Source of the DNA: an uncultured Prevotellaceae bacterium
GTDB lineage: Bacteria; Bacteroidota; Bacteroidia; Bacteroidales; Bacteroidaceae
DNA length: 64,000 nucleotides
Assembly: GCA_900318885.1 (NCBI GenBank)
Contig: ONMN01000002.1
Location: forward strand, 1 to 64,000
Direction: 5' to 3'
The notes below the pieces were generated by a model, which worked only from the letters and a program-made list of their open reading frames with translations, did no database searches and was not told the DNA's origin. The stretch's first letter is position 1; every line of letters begins with the position of its first letter. Made by a program: the position numbers and the translations under genes. Below, piece after piece: positions 8,209 through 16,406 of the stretch.

Positions 8209-10689
8209 TTAAATATTAGCGATTGACATGATGTTGGCGAAGACACCTGCGGCCGTAACGGCAGCACCAGCGCCGTAGCCTTGAATCAGCATTGGATATT
8301 CCTTATAGCGCTCGGTGGTCAACAGCACGATGTTGTTCGAGCCCTCAAGTCCGTAGAACGGATGTCCGTAGGGAACCTCCTTTAATGCCACGCTGGTCTT
8401 GAAGTTCGTGGGGTCGTTCTCGTCAGCCTCCATCGTAGCCACGAAGCGCCAACGCTTGTTCTCGGCCTCCAATACCTTGCGGCGAGCCTCGAAGTCGGCA
8501 TCAAGTTCGGGCAGACGCTTCCAGAAGTCGTCAATGCTTCCCTCGAAGTAGCTGTCGGGCACAAAGAGATGCTTCTCGACGTCGTCCTGTTCTACCTTAT
8601 AACCAGCCTCACGGGTCAGGATGACCAACTTACGAATCACGTCCGTTCCGCTGAGGTCGATACGTGGGTCAGGCTCTGAGTAGCGCTGTTCCTTAGCACG
8701 ACGAACGGTCTCAGAGAAGGGCACGTCGGCAGCAATCTCGTTGAAGATGAAGTTCAGTGTACCTGAGAGGATAGCCTCAATCTTCAGAATCTTATCACCA
8801 GAGTTGCAGAGGTCGTTGATGGTACCGATAATAGGTAGACCAGCACCAACGTTGGTTTCATAACGGAACCACACGCCACGGTCGCGGGCTGTCTGGCGCA
8901 GTTTCACATAGCTGTCGTAGTCGCTTGAAGCAGCAATCTTGTTGGCTGCAACGACGGATATATTGTGCTCTAAGAAAGTCTGATATAATGTGGCAATCTG
9001 TTTGCTGGCGGTACAGTCGACGAAGACAGAATTGAAGATGTTCATCTTGATGATTTCCTCGCGCATGTGGTCGGTGTCGGCCTTGAAACCTGCACGCAGA
9101 ATCTTCTCATAGTTGTCGAGGTCGATGCCGTCACGGTCGAGCACGAAGTTGTCGACATCTGAAATGCCGACCACATTGAGCTTCAGGCGACGCGACTGCA
9201 TGAGGAACTGCTGCTGTGTACGAATCTGTTCGAGTAACATGCCACCCACCGTACCGATACCGCAGATGAAGATGTTGAGCACCTTGTATTCTGACAGGAA
9301 GAACGAGTCGTGCAGCACGTTGAGCGACTTGCGCAGGAACTTGCCATCGACAACAAACGAGATGTTGGTCTCCGAAGCACCCTGAGCACAAGCAATCACG
9401 CTGATACCTGAGCGACCCAATGTTCCAAATAGCTTACCTGCGATACCTGGTGTCTGCTTCATGTTCTCACCCACGATAGCGATGGTAGCGAGTCCGCTCT
9501 CCACCTGCATGGGGAACATAGCGCCCGTCTCAATCTCCTTGGCGAACTCAGCGTTCAGTACTTCTGCTGCAGCCTCGGCATCTTCGTCACGAACACCAAT
9601 AGAGGTAGAGTTCTCTGAAGAAGCCTGTGATACCATAAAGACAGAGATGCCCTTATTGGCAAGCGTCGTGAAGATACGGCGGTTGACACCAATGACTCCC
9701 ACCATCGACAGACCCGTGACGGTAATCAGCGAAGTGCCCTTGATACTTGAGATACCCTTGATGGGCTTCTGGTCGTTGTCAATTGTGGCCTTGATGAGTG
9801 TTCCCGGGTGTTCAGGATTGAATGTGTTCTTGACCTTAATAGGTATATTCTTGACACAAACGGGATAGATCGTCGGGGGGTAGATAACCTTGGCACCGAA
9901 GTTACACAGCTCCATCGCTTCTACGTACGAGAGCTCGTTGATGGTGTATGCACTCTTGATAACTTTCGGGTCGGCAGTCATGAAACCGTCGACGTCGGTC
10001 CATATTTCCAGAATTTCAGCGTCGAGAGCTGCAGCGATAATGGCTGCTGTATAGTCACTACCACCACGTCCGAGGTTTGTCGTCTCGTGGCTATCGCGGT
10101 CGCGGGCAATGAAGCCTGGCACTACGGCGACTGTCTTGCTGGCATTGGTATTGTTGTTCTGGAAGGTAGCAAAGGCTTCCTTCACCAGTTTGTTGGTCAG
10201 CTCGGTGTCGAGTACATGCTTGCCTTCCTTGGTCTCCGTGCGGATGAAGTCGCGGCTGTTCATGCGCATACCATTCTTAATCATGGCAGCAACAATATGA
10301 GAACTCAGACGCTCGCCATACGAGATGATGGTGTCTTGCGTCTTCTCGCTCAAGTCGTGAATCAAGAATACACCATAGTAGATGCTCCGCAATTGGTCGA
10401 AGAGCTGATCTACGTTATTGAATAAGTCGATGCGCTTTTTGTCGTCCTGAATAATGGCGTCAATCATCTGGTGGTGGCGCGTCACCATCGCTTCAAACTC
10501 CTCGCGATAGTGGCTGTCGCCATTCTTTGCCAATTCTGACGTTGCAATCAGTTTGTCGGTGATGCCGTTCAGGGCGCTAACTACTACTACGACAGGCCCC
10601 CGTCCGGCTTCTGCCTCCACAATCTCTTTTAAGCTCAAAATGCTTTTCACGGAACCTACGGACGTTCCGCCGAATTTCATTACTTTCAT
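8209..10689 (-). CDS. thrA: Bifunctional aspartokinase / homoserine dehydrogenase
   Basis: Catalyses the first and third steps from aspartate to homoserine. The N-terminal kinase starts KFGGTSVGS. Central ACT-type regulatory domains follow at about 310-460. The C-terminal NADP-binding dehydrogenase begins at IFICGIGTVGGM (about 465). Length is normal for ThrA. The start chosen is the ATG giving MKVMKFGG; an ATG four codons upstream (10701) is possible. First gene of thrA-apgM-thrC. The 5' leader can form a CCCC/GGGG hairpin that may allow attenuation. Confidence 0.96.
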   Translation of the reverse strand: MKVMKFGGTSVGSVKSILSLKEIVEAEAGRGPVVVVVSALNGITDKLIATSELAKNGDSHYREEFEAMVTRHHQMIDAIIQDDKKRIDLFNNVDQLFDQLRSIYYGVFLIHDLSEKTQDTIISYGERLSSHIVAAMIKNGMRMNSRDFIRTETKEGKHVLDTELTNKLVKEAFATFQNNNTNASKTVAVVPGFIARDRDSHETTNLGRGGSDYTAAIIAAALDAEILEIWTDVDGFMTADPKVIKSAYTINELSYVEAMELCNFGAKVIYPPTIYPVCVKNIPIKVKNTFNPEHPGTLIKATIDNDQKPIKGISSIKGTSLITVTGLSMVGVIGVNRRIFTTLANKGISVFMVSQASSENSTSIGVRDEDAEAAAEVLNAEFAKEIETGAMFPMQVESGLATIAIVGENMKQTPGIAGKLFGTLGRSGISVIACAQGASETNISFVVDGKFLRKSLNVLHDSFFLSEYKVLNIFICGIGTVGGMLLEQIRTQQQFLMQSRRLKLNVVGISDVDNFVLDRDGIDLDNYEKILRAGFKADTDHMREEIIKMNIFNSVFVDCTASKQIATLYQTFLEHNISVVAANKIAASSDYDSYVKLRQTARDRGVWFRYETNVGAGLPIIGTINDLCNSGDKILKIEAILSGTLNFIFNEIAADVPFSETVRRAKEQRYSEPDPRIDLSGTDVIRKLVILTREAGYKVEQDDVEKHLFVPDSYFEGSIDDFWKRLPELDADFEARRKVLEAENKRWRFVATMEADENDPTNFKTSVALKEVPYGHPFYGLEGSNNIVLLTTERYKEYPMLIQGYGAGAAVTAAGVFANIMSIANI

Positions 10690-10708
10690 ATTTCTATGCA
10701 ATTTATCT

Positions 10709-10754
10709 TGCCGCCGGTACCCCTACTTACAATGGGGGAATTCTCCAACGGCGT
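10709..10754 (-). promoter_or_regulatory. Structured leader of the thr operon
   Basis: On the minus strand an outer CGCCG/CGGCG pairing encloses an inner CCCC-attgtaagta-GGGG hairpin between the start site and thrA. No T-tract and no threonine-rich leader peptide is visible, so control by attenuation is only a suggestion. Confidence 0.3.
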
Positions 10755-10756
10755 TG

Positions 10757-10787
10757 CAAAAGTAATGCTTTTTTTTCATTCCACAAA
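10757..10787 (-). promoter_or_regulatory. Promoter of the thr operon
   Basis: On the minus strand TTTG (10784-10787), 19 nt, TACTTTTG (10757-10764): an exact consensus. The TTTG is the end of the T-tract of the preceding terminator, so terminator and promoter are fused. Confidence 0.75.
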
Positions 10788-10810
10788 AAAAAGCGAGGAA
10801 AAATCCTCGC
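10785..10810 (-). terminator. Rho-independent terminator of the acyl-CoA ligase genes
   Basis: GCGAGGA (10793-10799) and TCCTCGC (10804-10810) form a 7-bp stem with a 4-nt loop. Eight T follow on the minus strand. It lies just past the ligase stop codon. Confidence 0.85.
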
Positions 10811-10823
10811 CTTTTCTATGATT

Positions 10824-12485
10824 TTAAGTGTACAAGTATCGTTTGATGCTGCGTTTCGGCGTTTTTTCGAACTCCGTCTTGCGGATTTCAATCTCCGTAA
10901 TCTTTTCGTATGCAGGCAGCATTTCGTTCAAATGGTTTCGGTTCTGCTCCATAATGTTACGGATATCCTCATCGTTGAATCGCATGTTTTGGGCCTCGTC
11001 GTAGTCGGGATAAACCAGTCCGACGAGTTTGTTGTCGCGCTGAACGACAATGCTCTCGACTACCATTGTCATCGAGTTCAGCTTGTCCTCGATTTCTTCT
11101 GGATAGATGTTTTGTCCGCTGGGGCCAAGCAGCATGTTCTTGCTTCGACCATTGATAAAGACATTACCGTCGTAGTCCATCGTACCCAAGTCGCCGGTGT
11201 GGTACCAGCCATCCTTGTCCAATGTCTCACGCGTAGCCTCTTCGTTCTTGTAGTAACCCAACATCACGTTCGGACCCTTGGCCAAGATTTCGCCAGGAAT
11301 CTCTGCAGGATTGGTAGAATTGATCTTCACCTTCATGTGGTAAGCCTCCTGTCCGCACGAGCCCTGCACGAAGGTGTGCCAGTCGCGATAGCAGATGATA
11401 GGTGCACACTCAGTAGCGCCATAACCAACGGTGTAGGGAAATTCTATACGCTTGAGGAATGCCTCCACCTCCTGATTGAATGCTGCACCACCGATGATGA
11501 CTTCGTACAGTTCACCGCCAAAGGCCTTGACGACTTCCTTGCAGATGGTCTCGCGAACCTTCTTTGAGATGACAGGCATGGCCAGCAACAGACGCATACG
11601 GTTGTTCTGTATTTTGGGAAATACTTTCTTGCGAATGATTTTTTCTATTACCAGTGGAACTGCAATGATAATCTTCGGCTTGATGTCTGCAAAAGCCTGT
11701 GCGATGATGGCCGGTGACGGGATGCGGTTCAGGTAGTAGACGTGACAGCCGTGGATAAATTCGAAGATGAATTCGAAGGCCATACCATACATGTGAGCCA
11801 TTGGCAGAATGGAGATGATGCGGTCGCTGCGACCGATAATCTTACCCAGCACGTGGTCGGCAAAGTCGTAGTTCGACCACAATGCACGGTAGGGAATCAT
11901 CACGCCCTTCGAAAAACCCGTCGTTCCCGAGGTGTAGTTGATGAGTGCCAACTCGTCACCGTTCTCCTCAATATAATAATGTACGTGTTCCTTACGGAAA
12001 TACTTGGGAAATTTCTTTCCGTACAGCTCGTTCAAGTGCTCGCGGGCATAGGTCAGTTTGTCTGTTCGCGAAACCATCAGCGAGTAGTCGGGATTGTTGA
12101 TGATACCTTCCAAATTGGGCATCTGCATAGGGTCTATCTGCGTCGCCACATGGTCACCCACGAATAGCAATTTTGCGTCGGAATGGTTCACGATATTGTG
12201 AATCTGTTCGGCCATAAACTCATGCAAGATGGGTACGGCCACGGCTCCGTAAGTCAGTGTGGCAATAAAGGCCACCGCCCATTGGCTACTGTTACGTCCG
12301 CAGAGGGCTATCTTGTCGCCCTTTTCTACACCGCAGTTCTCAAACAGGATATGCAGTTTCTCTATTTTCCTGGCTACGTCGTGGAACTGTAGTGTTGCAC
12401 CCTTGTAGTCAGTCAGAGCGTCTAGGTCCCAGTTATTGATGATGCTCTGCTCTATCAGTTTGTTAAAACTTGGGTATGTTTCCAT
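10824..12485 (-). CDS. AMP-dependent acyl-CoA synthetase, copy 1
   Basis: An ANL-superfamily ligase that activates a carboxylic acid, probably a long-chain fatty acid, through an acyl-adenylate to acyl-CoA. The ATP-binding loop YTSGTTGFSKGV is at residues 184-195, YGATECAP near 350, and the YHTGDLG hinge near 430. At 553 aa it is a little short for FadD. It is clearly paralogous along its full length to the gene immediately upstream, from which it is separated by 6 bp, so the pair arose by tandem duplication. Substrate is not predictable from sequence. Confidence 0.88.
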   Translation of the reverse strand: METYPSFNKLIEQSIINNWDLDALTDYKGATLQFHDVARKIEKLHILFENCGVEKGDKIALCGRNSSQWAVAFIATLTYGAVAVPILHEFMAEQIHNIVNHSDAKLLFVGDHVATQIDPMQMPNLEGIINNPDYSLMVSRTDKLTYAREHLNELYGKKFPKYFRKEHVHYYIEENGDELALINYTSGTTGFSKGVMIPYRALWSNYDFADHVLGKIIGRSDRIISILPMAHMYGMAFEFIFEFIHGCHVYYLNRIPSPAIIAQAFADIKPKIIIAVPLVIEKIIRKKVFPKIQNNRMRLLLAMPVISKKVRETICKEVVKAFGGELYEVIIGGAAFNQEVEAFLKRIEFPYTVGYGATECAPIICYRDWHTFVQGSCGQEAYHMKVKINSTNPAEIPGEILAKGPNVMLGYYKNEEATRETLDKDGWYHTGDLGTMDYDGNVFINGRSKNMLLGPSGQNIYPEEIEDKLNSMTMVVESIVVQRDNKLVGLVYPDYDEAQNMRFNDEDIRNIMEQNRNHLNEMLPAYEKITEIEIRKTEFEKTPKRSIKRYLYT

Positions 12486-12491
12486 AATACC

Positions 12492-14150
12492 TTATTTATA
12501 TATATAACGTTTAATACTCTTTTTCGGGGTCTTCATAAACTCCTGTTTCTGCAGTTCGAAGGCCGAAATCTTGCTGTATACGGGAAGCTGGTTGTTCAGT
12601 TCCTGACGGTTTTGCTCCATCACATTCTGCAGGTCTTCCTCAGTGAATTCCATTGCCTTAGCCTCCTCCATGTCGGGATAGACCAATGCCACCAGTTTGT
12701 CACCACGCTGTACGATGATACATTCGCTGACCATTGCCATCGAGTTCAGTTTGTCCTCTATCTCCTCGGGATAGACGTTCTGTCCGTTGGCACCCAGCAA
12801 CATGTTCTTCAGGCGCCCGCGGATGAAGATATGTCCATCAGATGACATTGTGGCAAGGTCACCGGTGTGATACCAGCCGTCTTCGTCGATAGCAGCTTTC
12901 GTAGCTTCCTCGTTTTTGTAGTAGCCCAACATCAGATTGGTACCGCGTGTCACTATCTCACCGGCAACGTTTTGTGGGTCGCTGCTCAGTATCTTCACCT
13001 CCATGCAGGGCAGGGGAGTGCCGCACGAACCTGGCACGAAGTCGTGGAAGTCGCTATACGAGATAAGCGGCGCACACTCAGTCGTGCCGTAACCGACTGT
13101 CAACGGGAAATCGATACTCTTCATAAACTGCTCAATTTCCTGATTCAGGGGAGCTCCGCCCACGATGACTTCGTAAGCCCGTCCTCCAAAGGCCTTATAA
13201 ACCTCCTGACAGATACGCTCCTTCACCTTTTTCTGGACGACGGGCATCTGCAACAGCAATTTCATCGCGTTGTTCTGTATCTTTGGGAATACGCGTTTGC
13301 GGATAATCTTCTCAATAATCAGCGGTACGGCAACCACTACGTCAGGACACACTTCTTTGAAGGCCTCGGCAATGACGGCAGGCGAGGGCAGGCGTGTCAG
13401 GAAGTGCAGGTGATAGCCCGAACAGAACGGAAATAGGAACTCAATGGCCATACCGTACATGTGCGCCATTGGTAGAATGCTCAGCGTATTGCTGAACTTG
13501 GGCATATGGATGCCCAGTTGCTTCTGGCAGAAATCCACGTTTCCCCATAACGTACGATAGGGCAGCATGACTCCCTTCGAAAATCCTGTCGTTCCCGATG
13601 TGTAGTTAATCATGCAGAGTTCTTCGGAATCTCCCATGTACCAATGTACATCATCCCTGCGGAAAGCATTCGGATACTTCCGACCGAACAGCTCGTTCAG
13701 TCGTTCGCGGGCGTCCGTCAGTGCTTCGTTGTGAGAAACGTAAAGAGAGAAGTCAGGCAGGTTGAAGATTCCCTCCAAACCAGGCATCTGCTTCTCGTCT
13801 ATCATGTTTACTACGTAGTCACCTACAAACAACAGTCGGCTTTCCGAATGATTAACGATATTGTGGATTTGTTCGCCGTTGAATTCGTGTAGGATGGGTA
13901 CTATCACCGCTCCATAAGTCAGCGTGGCCAAAAACGCCACTGCCCAGTGGGCTGAGTTACGGCCACATACAGCTATGCGGTCTCCTTTCTCTATTCCGGC
14001 AGCATGCATCATGATGTGCAGCTTCTCTATCTTTCGGGCTACGTCGTGATACTGCAACGTAGCACCTTTGTAGTCTGTCAGAGCGTCTAGTAGCCAGTTG
14101 TCCTTGATCGATTTTTCGATGTAGGAATTAAAACTTGGTATATCGTTCAT
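12492..14150 (-). CDS. AMP-dependent acyl-CoA synthetase, copy 2
   Basis: Paralog of the downstream ligase, with the same motifs (YTSGTTGFSKGV, YGTTECAP, YHTGDLA). The start at MNDIPSFNSY is chosen because it aligns with METYPSFNKL of copy 1 and lies downstream of the promoter at 14174-14205. A longer frame beginning at 14204 would start upstream of the transcription start. The lipid role is inferred; its divergence from copy 1 suggests different chain-length preference or regulation. Confidence 0.88.
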   Translation of the reverse strand: MNDIPSFNSYIEKSIKDNWLLDALTDYKGATLQYHDVARKIEKLHIMMHAAGIEKGDRIAVCGRNSAHWAVAFLATLTYGAVIVPILHEFNGEQIHNIVNHSESRLLFVGDYVVNMIDEKQMPGLEGIFNLPDFSLYVSHNEALTDARERLNELFGRKYPNAFRRDDVHWYMGDSEELCMINYTSGTTGFSKGVMLPYRTLWGNVDFCQKQLGIHMPKFSNTLSILPMAHMYGMAIEFLFPFCSGYHLHFLTRLPSPAVIAEAFKEVCPDVVVAVPLIIEKIIRKRVFPKIQNNAMKLLLQMPVVQKKVKERICQEVYKAFGGRAYEVIVGGAPLNQEIEQFMKSIDFPLTVGYGTTECAPLISYSDFHDFVPGSCGTPLPCMEVKILSSDPQNVAGEIVTRGTNLMLGYYKNEEATKAAIDEDGWYHTGDLATMSSDGHIFIRGRLKNMLLGANGQNVYPEEIEDKLNSMAMVSECIIVQRGDKLVALVYPDMEEAKAMEFTEEDLQNVMEQNRQELNNQLPVYSKISAFELQKQEFMKTPKKSIKRYIYK

Positions 14151-14173
14151 TGCACAATTTTCAAATTTTTGTG

Positions 14174-14205
14174 CAAAGGTAATATCTTTTTTGCACATTC
14201 GCAAA
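14174..14205 (-). promoter_or_regulatory. Promoter of the acyl-CoA ligase pair
   Basis: On the minus strand TTTG (14202-14205), 20 nt, TACCTTTG (14174-14181). It fixes the downstream ATG at 14150 as the likely start. Confidence 0.7.
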
Positions 14206-14262
14206 ATTTTTGTGCAGTTTTTTGCAGTTTAGGGTGAAAAATAAAAATAATTGCGAATTTAT

Positions 14263-14293
14263 TTTGTATTTTGCGTAAATTGTAGTAATTTTG
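14263..14293 (+). promoter_or_regulatory. Promoter of infC-rpmI-rplT
   Basis: TTTG (14263-14266), 19 nt, TAATTTTG (14286-14293) is an exact match to the Bacteroidota consensus. The leader to the infC ATG is only about 20 nt, too short for the long autoregulatory leader known from E. coli. Confidence 0.75.
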
Positions 14294-14317
14294 CAGCCGA
14301 TTTCGAAAAATTGGTTA

Positions 14318-15013
14318 ATGAAGAACGACAACATGAAGAATCAGTACCGTATCAATGAGCAGATACGAGTACGTGAAGTGCGAATCGTTGGCGATGGTGG
14401 AAGCACCGTTGTTCCGACGCGTGAAGCATTGGATATGGCACGCGATCAGGGCGTTGATCTCGTCGAGATTTCACCGAACGCCAATCCTCCCGTTTGTCGT
14501 CTCATCGATTATTCCAAGTTCCTCTACCAGCAGAAAAAGCGCCAGAAGGAAATGAAGGCCAAGCAGGTGAAGGTCGAAGTCAAGGAGATACGTTTCGGAC
14601 CTCAGACCGACGAGCACGACTATCAGTTTAAGCTGAAGCATGCCAAGGAGTTCCTCGAAGAAGGGAATAAGGTACGCGCGTATGTATTCTTCCGTGGTCG
14701 CTCCATCCTGTTCAAGGAACAAGGCGAGGTGCTGTTGCTCCGTTTCGCCAATGACCTTGAGGAATATGGTAAGGTCGAAGGAATGCCGTCACTTGAAGGC
14801 AAGAAGATGTTCCTTTATCTGGCTCCCAAGAAAGCTGGTGTCGCCAAGAAGAGCCAACAGGCTCGCGACCGTGAGGCATCAAATGCCGAAACCAAGGATG
14901 CTCCCCGTCCACAGGCCGTTGAAGAGAAGCCATCAAACGGCGGACTCTTGGCCAATGCGAAAATCAGTGCCGATGCGCTGAAGAAACTGACCGAGGAGGC
15001 CGAAGACGAATAA
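14318..15013 (+). CDS. infC: Translation initiation factor IF-3
   Basis: Binds the 30S subunit and checks start-codon pairing. The N-domain YRINEQIR and the linker/C-domain ([29 protein letters not shown]) are conserved. A Lys/Glu/Ala-rich tail of about 45 residues is typical of Bacteroidota. The ATG at 14318 is chosen; a second in-frame ATG follows at 14333. The upstream TTG at 14291 lies inside the -7 box and is rejected. The start is an ordinary ATG, not the AUU used in E. coli. Followed by rpmI and rplT in the classic order. Confidence 0.96.
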   Translation: MKNDNMKNQYRINEQIRVREVRIVGDGGSTVVPTREALDMARDQGVDLVEISPNANPPVCRLIDYSKFLYQQKKRQKEMKAKQVKVEVKEIRFGPQTDEHDYQFKLKHAKEFLEEGNKVRAYVFFRGRSILFKEQGEVLLLRFANDLEEYGKVEGMPSLEGKKMFLYLAPKKAGVAKKSQQARDREASNAETKDAPRPQAVEEKPSNGGLLANAKISADALKKLTEEAEDE

Positions 15014-15091
15014 AAAGAAAAAGAGAAGGCGTCGCGCCCGGTATATGCGTAGTCGCCGATTTATTAATAACAATTTAAATTTTTAAAAACA

Positions 15092-15289
15092 ATGCCAAAA
15101 GTAAAGACAAACTCCGGAGCGAAGAAAAGATTCGCGTTCACCGGTACGGGTAAGGTTAAGAGACACCACGCTTACCACAGTCACATTCTGACGAAAAAGA
15201 CTAAGAAGCAGAAGCGCAATCTGCAGGGTTCAACACTCGTTGATGTAACAAACATGAAGCAGGTTCGCGACCTGTTGTGTCTCCGTTAA
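15092..15289 (+). CDS. rpmI: 50S ribosomal protein L35
   Basis: A 65-aa basic protein with the L35 pattern [20 protein letters not shown] followed by the His- and Lys-rich centre. Second gene of infC-rpmI-rplT. The 78-nt gap before it ends in an A/T-rich stretch rather than a Shine-Dalgarno sequence. Confidence 0.97.
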   Translation: MPKVKTNSGAKKRFAFTGTGKVKRHHAYHSHILTKKTKKQKRNLQGSTLVDVTNMKQVRDLLCLR

Positions 15290-15326
15290 TTCACCTATTG
15301 TCAAACATTTAAAGTAAAAGAAAACT

Positions 15327-15671
15327 ATGCCAAGATCAGTAAATCACGTAGCATCACGTGCAAAACGTAAGAGAATTCTTAAGCTCACTCGCGGTTACTT
15401 CGGTGCCCGCAAGAATGTTTGGACAGTAGCCAAGAACACTTGGGAGAAGGGTCTTACCTACGCTTACCGCGACCGTAAGAACAAGAAGCGCACATTCCGT
15501 GCTCTTTGGATTCAGCGTATCAACGCTGCCGCTCGCCAGGAGGGTATGAGCTATTCTGTACTCATGGGTAAGTTGGCCAAGGCTGGTATCGAGATCAACC
15601 GTAAGGTTCTCGCTGACCTCGCCCTCAACAACCCCGAGGCTTTCAAGGCTATCGTAGCTAAGGTAAAGTAA
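15327..15671 (+). CDS. rplT: 50S ribosomal protein L20
   Basis: 114 aa, full length, with the conserved start [19 protein letters not shown] and [15 protein letters not shown]-type RNA-binding centre. L20 nucleates 50S assembly. Last gene of the operon, followed by the hairpin at 15694-15724. Confidence 0.97.
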   Translation: MPRSVNHVASRAKRKRILKLTRGYFGARKNVWTVAKNTWEKGLTYAYRDRKNKKRTFRALWIQRINAAARQEGMSYSVLMGKLAKAGIEINRKVLADLALNNPEAFKAIVAKVK

Positions 15672-15693
15672 GAATCAGTTGATTACAACAAAT

Positions 15694-15729
15694 AAGAGGG
15701 GATGTCATAACGGCACCCCCTCTTGTTGT
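15694..15729 (+). terminator. Probable terminator after rplT
   Basis: AAGAGGGG (15694-15701) pairs with CCCCTCTT (15717-15724), and flanking ACAAC/GTTGT can extend the stem. The T-tract is weak (TTGTTGTATT), so the call is moderate. It may work in both directions for rplT and rpiB. Confidence 0.5.
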
Positions 15730-15731
15730 AT

Positions 15732-15824
15732 TCTCACTTAACTGGAATCTTGACCTTCGGTCGAGATTCCTCACGTTCGGCAGTAAGAACGAGCTCTTAC
15801 TGCTCTCACTTAACCGGAATCTTG
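15732..15824. repeat. Duplicated 3' end of rpiB flanking a hairpin
   Basis: TCTCACTTAACTGGAATCTTG (15732-15752) recurs with one change at 15804-15824, where it encodes the last residues and stop codon of rpiB. Between the copies, CAGTAAGA (15781-15788) and TCTTACTG (15795-15802) form an 8-bp hairpin around ACGAGC. Confidence 0.7.
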
Positions 15825-16246
15825 TCAATGCGCTTCTGGTGGCGACCGCCTTCGAACTCCGTAGTAAAGTACTCGTCCATAATTTTGCGGGCTGTATCTT
15901 CATCGATGAAACGTCCGGGCATTACCAATACGTTGGCATTGTTGTGCTGACGAATCAGATGGGCAATCTCGGGAATCCAGCAGAGACCGGCACGAATCGA
16001 CTGATGCTTGTTCAGCGTCATGTTGATACCCTCACCACTGCCGCAGATAGCAATACCAGGGAACACCTCGCCCTTCTCGATACCTTCGGCTAACGCGTGA
16101 CCGAAGTCGCTGTAGTCGCACGAATCCTCCGTATACGTGCCATAGTCCTTATACTCGTATCCCTTCTCTTCCAGATACTTCTTCACGAATTGTTTCAGTG
16201 CAAAGCCTGCATGGTCGCTGGCCAGTCCGATAATCTTTGTTTCCAT
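15806..16246 (-). CDS. rpiB: Ribose-5-phosphate isomerase B
   Basis: Interconverts ribose 5-phosphate and ribulose 5-phosphate in the pentose phosphate pathway. Conserved SDHAGF near the N-terminus and the active-site CGSGEGINM motif near residue 70 identify the RpiB/LacAB family; length is normal (~146 aa). The start at METKIIG is chosen because the promoter at 16279-16310 places the transcript start near 16272. Another ATG lies one codon upstream. Divergent from the cobalamin operon. Confidence 0.94.
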   Translation of the reverse strand: METKIIGLASDHAGFALKQFVKKYLEEKGYEYKDYGTYTEDSCDYSDFGHALAEGIEKGEVFPGIAICGSGEGINMTLNKHQSIRAGLCWIPEIAHLIRQHNNANVLVMPGRFIDEDTARKIMDEYFTTEFEGGRHQKRIDKIPVK

Positions 16247-16278
16247 CATTTCTTTCGCTTTAGGATTAAACATTGCTG

Positions 16279-16310
16279 CAAAGTTACAAATAAAATGTGA
16301 GCCCACCAAA
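16279..16310 (-). promoter_or_regulatory. Promoter of rpiB
   Basis: On the minus strand TTTG (16307-16310), 20 nt, TAACTTTG (16279-16286). The -33 TTTG lies in the loop between two direct TGGGCTCA copies (16298-16321), a module shared with btuB and ilvC. Confidence 0.7.
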
Positions 16311-16390
16311 CGATGAGCCCATTTTTTGTTATATAGTGCTTACATTGTAAAAAAGCTGTGCTGATGGTTGGTTAGTCCGCTTTTTTTGTG

Positions 16391-16398
16391 TATCTTTG
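16391..16398 (+). promoter_or_regulatory. -7 box of the cobJ operon
   Basis: TATCTTTG matches the consensus and lies 8 nt upstream of the cobJ ATG, so the leader is very short. The -33 position holds GTTG rather than TTTG and sits before a run of seven T. No cobalamin riboswitch fits in this space. Confidence 0.55.
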
Positions 16399-16406
16399 CA
16401 GCAGAT

